A DNA stretch of 41,558 nucleotides from Anaerolineae bacterium. Lineage in GTDB: Bacteria > Chloroflexota > Anaerolineae > Aggregatilineales > Phototrophicaceae. The stretch is taken from assembly GCA_022823165.1 (NCBI GenBank), contig JAJDXR010000085.1:1-41558 (forward strand), read 5' to 3'. The position numbers and the translations under genes are program-made. The notes beneath the pieces were generated by a model. That model had not been told where the DNA came from. It did not search any database and was given only the letters and a program-made list of their open reading frames with translations. The first letter of the stretch is position 1, and each line of letters opens with the position of its first letter. Of this stretch, positions 38,201 to 41,558 are shown piece after piece.

Positions 38201-39867
38201 TACTTCCCCCCATTCATTGAGGGGACCGAGGGGGGCGCCTCCACCAGATCGCCGATGGCTTTGACCATGATGCGGGTGGCGTTGCCGGGCAGGTAAGCCA
38301 GCGGCACCTCTTCCACATCGACGATTTCGATGCTGGCGGCATCGGCGCCGGCATTGACAGCGCGCTCGCTGGCTTCGCCCTTGGCTTGATCCAGGGCCTC
38401 ATCGCGGCTCAACTCGGCTAGCGAAAAGATGCGGTCGCATTCGCCGCCGACCTGGGCGATGGCCGCGCCGATGGCGTTGGCCACCGGGAAGTGATCGGGC
38501 TTGATTATCTCGGAAGCGCCTTCGATTTCGCCCGTGACCAGGATGCTGCCGCCGCCGACCACGATGACCGGCACCGGCGTAGCGCTGGTTTTCATGCGGT
38601 CGACGGCGATGGCGATCATCTCCATGATGCGCGCCTGCACGGCCGTCACCAGCGCCGGGTCGAGACCGGCCACCGCGCTCTTGTCGCCAATGTCCTCCGA
38701 GCCGCCGGCCACGATGACATCGGTAGCGGTCAAGGTATCGCCGCCAAAGACCAGCGCCTTCTCGGTCAGTTCGTAGCCGACGCTGCGCGGGCCGACTTTG
38801 ACATCCCCCCATCCCCCGGCCCCTTCCCCCAAAGTGCGGGAAGGGGAGTCCTGTTGCGTCGTTGAAGTCCCTCCCTCTTTATGGGGGAGGGATTTAGGGT
38901 GGGGGCTAACCAAACTCCCGCCGCCCAGACCAATCGAGTAGGTATCGGGCATACGGAAGTTGGTGCGTACGCCGCCGATATCCACCGCCAGCGCCGCCAC
39001 GCGCGGGAAGCCGTGCTGCAAGACGCCGATGTCAGTGGTTGTGCCGCCGATATCCACCACGATGGCATCACGCAGGCCGCTGAGGAAAGCCGCCCCGCGC
39101 ATGCTGTTGGTGGGTCCCGAAGCGAAGGTGAGCACGGGATACTCTTTGGCGAATTCGGCATTCATCAGTGTGCCGTCGTTCTGGCTGATGTAAAAAGGCG
39201 CGGAGATTTGCAGTTCGTCCAGCGCCGCCTTGAAGCCGTCGACCGTGCGCGCGGCCAGTTGCCGCAGGCAGGAATTCATAATGGCGGCGTTCTCCCGCTC
39301 CAGCAGGCCGATGCGCCCGATCTCGCTGGAGAGCGTGATGTTGGCGTCGGGGATGACCTCGCGCACGATATCGGCGCTCTGCTCTTCAAAGGTGGCGTTC
39401 ACCGGCGAAAACACTGACGAAATGGCGATGGCGTTTAAGCCGGCGTCGCGAATTTTCTCAGCGATCTCGCGCACTTCATCGGGCTGATAGGCGGAGATTT
39501 CACGGCCGTCGAATTCGTGCCCGCCATGCGCCAGATGAGCGTTACCGCCGACTATTTCGCGCAAATCATCGGGCCAATCGACCATCGGCGGCAGGCAGAC
39601 CGTGGCCGGCAATCCCAGCCGGATACAGGCGGTGGGCGTCAGATGCTTGCGCTCGACCACAGCGTTGGTGAAGTGCGTCGTGCCGATCATCACGCCGTCA
39701 ATGGCGGACGTATCAATGCCTGAATCGGCAATGACCGCGCGCAGCGCTTTGGCGATGCCTTCCGACACGTTAGCGGTGGTGGGCGTTTTGGTCGAGCTGA
39801 CGACGTTCGTCCCGTCCATCAAGACCGCGTCAGTGTTGGTGCCGCCTACATCTACTCCGATTCTCAT
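38200..39867 (-). CDS. hyuA: Hydantoinase/oxoprolinase family protein (HyuA-like) with an in-frame repeat insertion
   Basis: The protein has 555 residues. MRIGVDVGGTNTDAVLMDGT and VVDIGGTTTDIGVL (about residues 270-283) are the two ASKHA nucleotide-binding motifs of the HyuA/HydA group; GTTHFTNAVVERK is the family's segment between them. It would hydrolyse a cyclic amide (hydantoin, oxoproline or thiohydantoin) with ATP. The start at 39867 has AAGGAG upstream; 16 codons of the longest ORF are dropped. Residues about 321-355 between GLGGGSLV and VKVGPRSVGY are low-complexity (PHPKSLPHKEGG and following) and come from a repeat element. No HyuB subunit is in the window, although HyuA often works with one. 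The MTase gene stop is 17 bp upstream. Confidence 0.9.
   Translation of the reverse strand: MRIGVDVGGTNTDAVLMDGTNVVSSTKTPTTANVSEGIAKALRAVIADSGIDTSAIDGVMIGTTHFTNAVVERKHLTPTACIRLGLPATVCLPPMVDWPDDLREIVGGNAHLAHGGHEFDGREISAYQPDEVREIAEKIRDAGLNAIAISSVFSPVNATFEEQSADIVREVIPDANITLSSEIGRIGLLERENAAIMNSCLRQLAARTVDGFKAALDELQISAPFYISQNDGTLMNAEFAKEYPVLTFASGPTNSMRGAAFLSGLRDAIVVDIGGTTTDIGVLQHGFPRVAALAVDIGGVRTNFRMPDTYSIGLGGGSLVSPHPKSLPHKEGGTSTTQQDSPSRTLGEGAGGWGDVKVGPRSVGYELTEKALVFGGDTLTATDVIVAGGSEDIGDKSAVAGLDPALVTAVQARIMEMIAIAVDRMKTSATPVPVIVVGGGSILVTGEIEGASEIIKPDHFPVANAIGAAIAQVGGECDRIFSLAELSRDEALDQAKGEASERAVNAGADAASIEIVDVEEVPLAYLPGNATRIMVKAIGDLVEAPPSVPSMNGGK
38799..38907. repeat. C-rich repeat element inserted in frame in the HyuA-like gene
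   Basis: The plus strand holds two hairpins: CCCCTTCCC/GGGAAGGGG around a short loop, and CCCTCCC/GGGAGGG around TCTTTATG. They match the boilerplate seen at 19215 and 20403. On the minus strand it is read through as about 36 residues without a stop. The flanking HyuA sequence resumes in frame. Confidence 0.7.
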
Positions 39868-39884
39868 GTTCTGTTCTCCTTGTA

Positions 39885-41348
39885 TTAGTTGGCTAGTTCC
39901 TGCGCCGCTCGCCATTCCGCCATGGTCCTATCGCCTTTGCTGCGGTTGCAATGCGAGCAAAGCAGCTGCAAATTCTCAGGATGGTCACTGCCGCCTTTGC
40001 TGCGCGGCAGAATGTGGTCGACTTCCATGACTTTGAAGGGAAAATGGACTTCGCAGCCGACGCAGACGCCTTCCTGCTCGCCATAAAGCCGATGGCGGTG
40101 TGTGTGATAATTGGGCAGCTTGCCCAAGTCCGTGCGCAAGGGCGGGTCATCCCGCACGATAGCGCCGCCCCAGAGCGCGCCGCGGTCATCGCGGATGCGC
40201 TGGTCGACCAGCCGCACCGCCATTGGCGACAGGTCGATGCCAGCCCATTGGCGCTCCAGCCGGTCGGCGGCGACCAGCGTCGTGGCGCAGCCGCAGAAGG
40301 GGTCGAAGACCAGGTCGCCTTCGTTACTGGAAATTTTGATGATTCGCTCCATCATCGCCAGCCGTTTTTGCGTGGGAAAACCCAAATACTCTTTACTGTT
40401 GACGCTGTAATTGGTGAAGCCGATGGGGTTGAGAATCAAGTTTTGCGGCGGTGTGCCCGCGTCGGCGGCGGCATAGCGCTTGAGCCCGGGCCACTTGCCG
40501 CGTTTGGGATGATGTATCAAGCCGGCCGCGTCCAAAGCGTCCAGCCGTTCGCGCACGCCTTTAATACTGCGGTAGCCAGGGATAAAATGCTCTTCAATAT
40601 ACTTGGCGTAGGCGCCGGTCTTTGGCGCTGACCATACTCTGCCTCTCTTTGAAATATCATAACCTCGCCAAGGCAAGCTGCTTGGCGCCATGGAATCGGT
40701 GCTATGCTTCGGACCTGTCAAGTCGGCGCTGCGATAACGGCCGCGTTCGTCCAGGCTGGGGTAGGCGCTTTCCAGCGATTCGGCATCGCGCGGCTGCCTT
40801 ACGTCATTCCAGGTCGCCTCGTCCGACATGACATAATACAAGATGTGGTCGCAGATGCGGCCATAGCGGCCGGGGTCGTTATGCGAGGTGGCGCGCCGCC
40901 AGATGATGCAGTTGCGGTAATAGCGCGCGCCAAAAATAGCGTCCATCAGCAGCTTGAGATAATGGCTGGCGGTATCGTCGCAATGCAGGTAGATGCTGCC
41001 CGTTTCTTTCAAGATGCGCCGCATCTCCATCAGGCGCACGGCCATCATAATCAGATAGCTCATCATGCTTTTGCCGTGGGTCTGGCGCGCCGTGTCAATC
41101 ACGGCGTAGGCGGCGGGGCTGCGCTCAGCCAATTCGCCATGTTCATAGACATCGACATCGGAGAGCGTCCAGGTGTCCTTGAAGGCGGCGCCGGCCGCTC
41201 GGCTGCCGATGGGCGCGGCGTAGTCCTCGTTGGAATTGAAGGGCGGGTCGAGATAGATGAGGTCGACGCAGCCGCTGTTCATGCCGCGCATGACGGGCAG
41301 GTTGTCGCCGGTCCAGACCGTGCCGCTGGCGAAGTTGGGGGCGGTCAT
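39885..41348 (-). CDS. DNA methyltransferase fused to a C-terminal HNH nuclease
   Basis: The protein has 487 residues. DPPF (34-37, in DLIYLDPPFNSN) is the amino-methyltransferase catalytic motif IV. DPFCGCATT (349-357) is AdoMet-binding motif I, and AGIDLSPMAVRLV follows. Motif IV before motif I marks a beta-class N6-adenine or N4-cytosine enzyme. From about residue 425 the protein continues into an HNH domain: Cys429/Cys432, VDHI with His445, ENLQLL with Asn459, and CSHC (464-467), the pattern of a zinc-bound HNH endonuclease. A region from about 180 to 330 would hold target recognition. It is the first gene of the minus-strand block and lies 17 bp before hyuA. It might be a single-chain restriction-modification protein or a phage-like solitary MTase; no separate restriction gene is adjacent. 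Confidence 0.92.
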   Translation of the reverse strand: MTAPNFASGTVWTGDNLPVMRGMNSGCVDLIYLDPPFNSNEDYAAPIGSRAAGAAFKDTWTLSDVDVYEHGELAERSPAAYAVIDTARQTHGKSMMSYLIMMAVRLMEMRRILKETGSIYLHCDDTASHYLKLLMDAIFGARYYRNCIIWRRATSHNDPGRYGRICDHILYYVMSDEATWNDVRQPRDAESLESAYPSLDERGRYRSADLTGPKHSTDSMAPSSLPWRGYDISKRGRVWSAPKTGAYAKYIEEHFIPGYRSIKGVRERLDALDAAGLIHHPKRGKWPGLKRYAAADAGTPPQNLILNPIGFTNYSVNSKEYLGFPTQKRLAMMERIIKISSNEGDLVFDPFCGCATTLVAADRLERQWAGIDLSPMAVRLVDQRIRDDRGALWGGAIVRDDPPLRTDLGKLPNYHTHRHRLYGEQEGVCVGCEVHFPFKVMEVDHILPRSKGGSDHPENLQLLCSHCNRSKGDRTMAEWRAAQELAN

Positions 41349-41400
41349 CGCGGACTTCTCACACTGAATCTAAGCACAGTGAGCACAGAAGTAAGTGCGA

Positions 41401-41558
41401 GTAAGTAATAAGAATATAGGTAGATCATCACAAAATAGCGAATTTCCGTGTTTGTGCGGGCGAGCCAAGGCTCGCCCCTACAACTTTCGACTATATTTTG
41501 AACCCTGTAGGGGTCAGCCTTGGCTGACCCGATGCTGTGAAATTTGCATGACTTACTT
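41401..41558. repeat. 158-bp MITE-like direct repeat, right copy
   Basis: This is the second copy of the 138-295 repeat, same orientation and length, with 7 differences. The window ends at its right terminus. The 52 bp between it and the methyltransferase start contain only a faint CACAG-type remnant. Confidence 0.75.

Noticed and set aside
38799..38907. Intein or frameshift in the HyuA-like gene
   Set aside because: The extra segment is only about 36 residues, has no splicing motifs, keeps the frame, and matches a spacer repeat family seen elsewhere in the window.
138..41558. Direct repeats at the edges as evidence that the window is a closed circle
   Set aside because: The left copy begins at 138, not at base 1, and the copies differ at 7 positions, so they are not an assembly overlap. 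A transposase fragment and repeat fit contig breakage better.

Overview
The window reads as part of a high-GC genome, probably a metagenome-derived Chloroflexota (Anaerolineae or Caldilinea-like). That assignment is inferred from three things: periplasmic-binding sugar importers, FAD, GMC and PhyH oxidoreductases and a sulfatase in long operons; intergenic hairpins of the GGGCGA...TCGCCC type; and CACAGAG and CCCTCCC boilerplate repeats. No rRNA, tRNA or CRISPR array was seen. The left edge cuts a probable transposase. Both edges carry the same 158-bp direct repeat (138-295 and 41401-41558, 7 differences), so the contig probably ends where repeats defeat assembly.

Region A (401-17809) is a sugar or polyol uptake and catabolism block. 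A lone ribokinase-like gene on the plus strand (401-1312) is followed by twelve minus-strand genes. In transcription order these are a ribose-type ABC importer (binding protein, ATPase, permease), an FGGY kinase, a dihydrolipoyl acyltransferase E2, a fused alpha/beta TPP-dependent E1, a SorC regulator, a ribulose-phosphate-3-epimerase-like enzyme, a Gfo/Idh/MocA dehydrogenase, a GMC oxidoreductase, a ROK kinase and a second GMC oxidoreductase. Many junctions overlap or nearly touch. A TTGACA-N17-TAGCAT promoter with a perfect 16-bp palindrome just downstream precedes the E2-E1-SorC genes. The importer, FGGY kinase, SorC and epimerase set resembles the lsr (AI-2) and ery (erythritol) operons, but the E1/E2 pair is unexpected there.

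Region B (17950-30013) holds a lone VOC gene, then a maltose-type binding protein with two permeases (minus strand, no ATPase). Divergent from these are two unrecognised proteins, an FAD oxidoreductase, a PhyH dioxygenase, a second FAD oxidoreductase and a secreted seven-FG-GAP (CRTAC1/UnbV-like) protein. A small membrane-anchored coiled-coil gene sits inside on the opposite strand. I read this as import and oxidative processing of an unusual carbohydrate or glycan component.

Region C (30251-41348, all minus strand) runs, in transcription order, from a DNA methyltransferase fused to an HNH nuclease, through a hydantoinase/oxoprolinase HyuA-like protein, three tandem DUF917 (S-methyl-thiohydantoin-desulfurase-like) paralogues, a pentapeptide-repeat protein and a fourth divergent DUF917, to an unknown 90-residue protein, a VapC-like PIN ribonuclease and a Cys-type sulfatase. 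HyuA carries an in-frame copy of a repeat found elsewhere in spacers. Two DUF917 genes share an 81-bp 3' flank that is more conserved than the genes. No hyuB is present.

The strongest candidates for something undescribed are the Lsr/Ery-like operon with E1/E2 enzymes, the amplified DUF917-HyuA array, and the small-protein/PIN pair.
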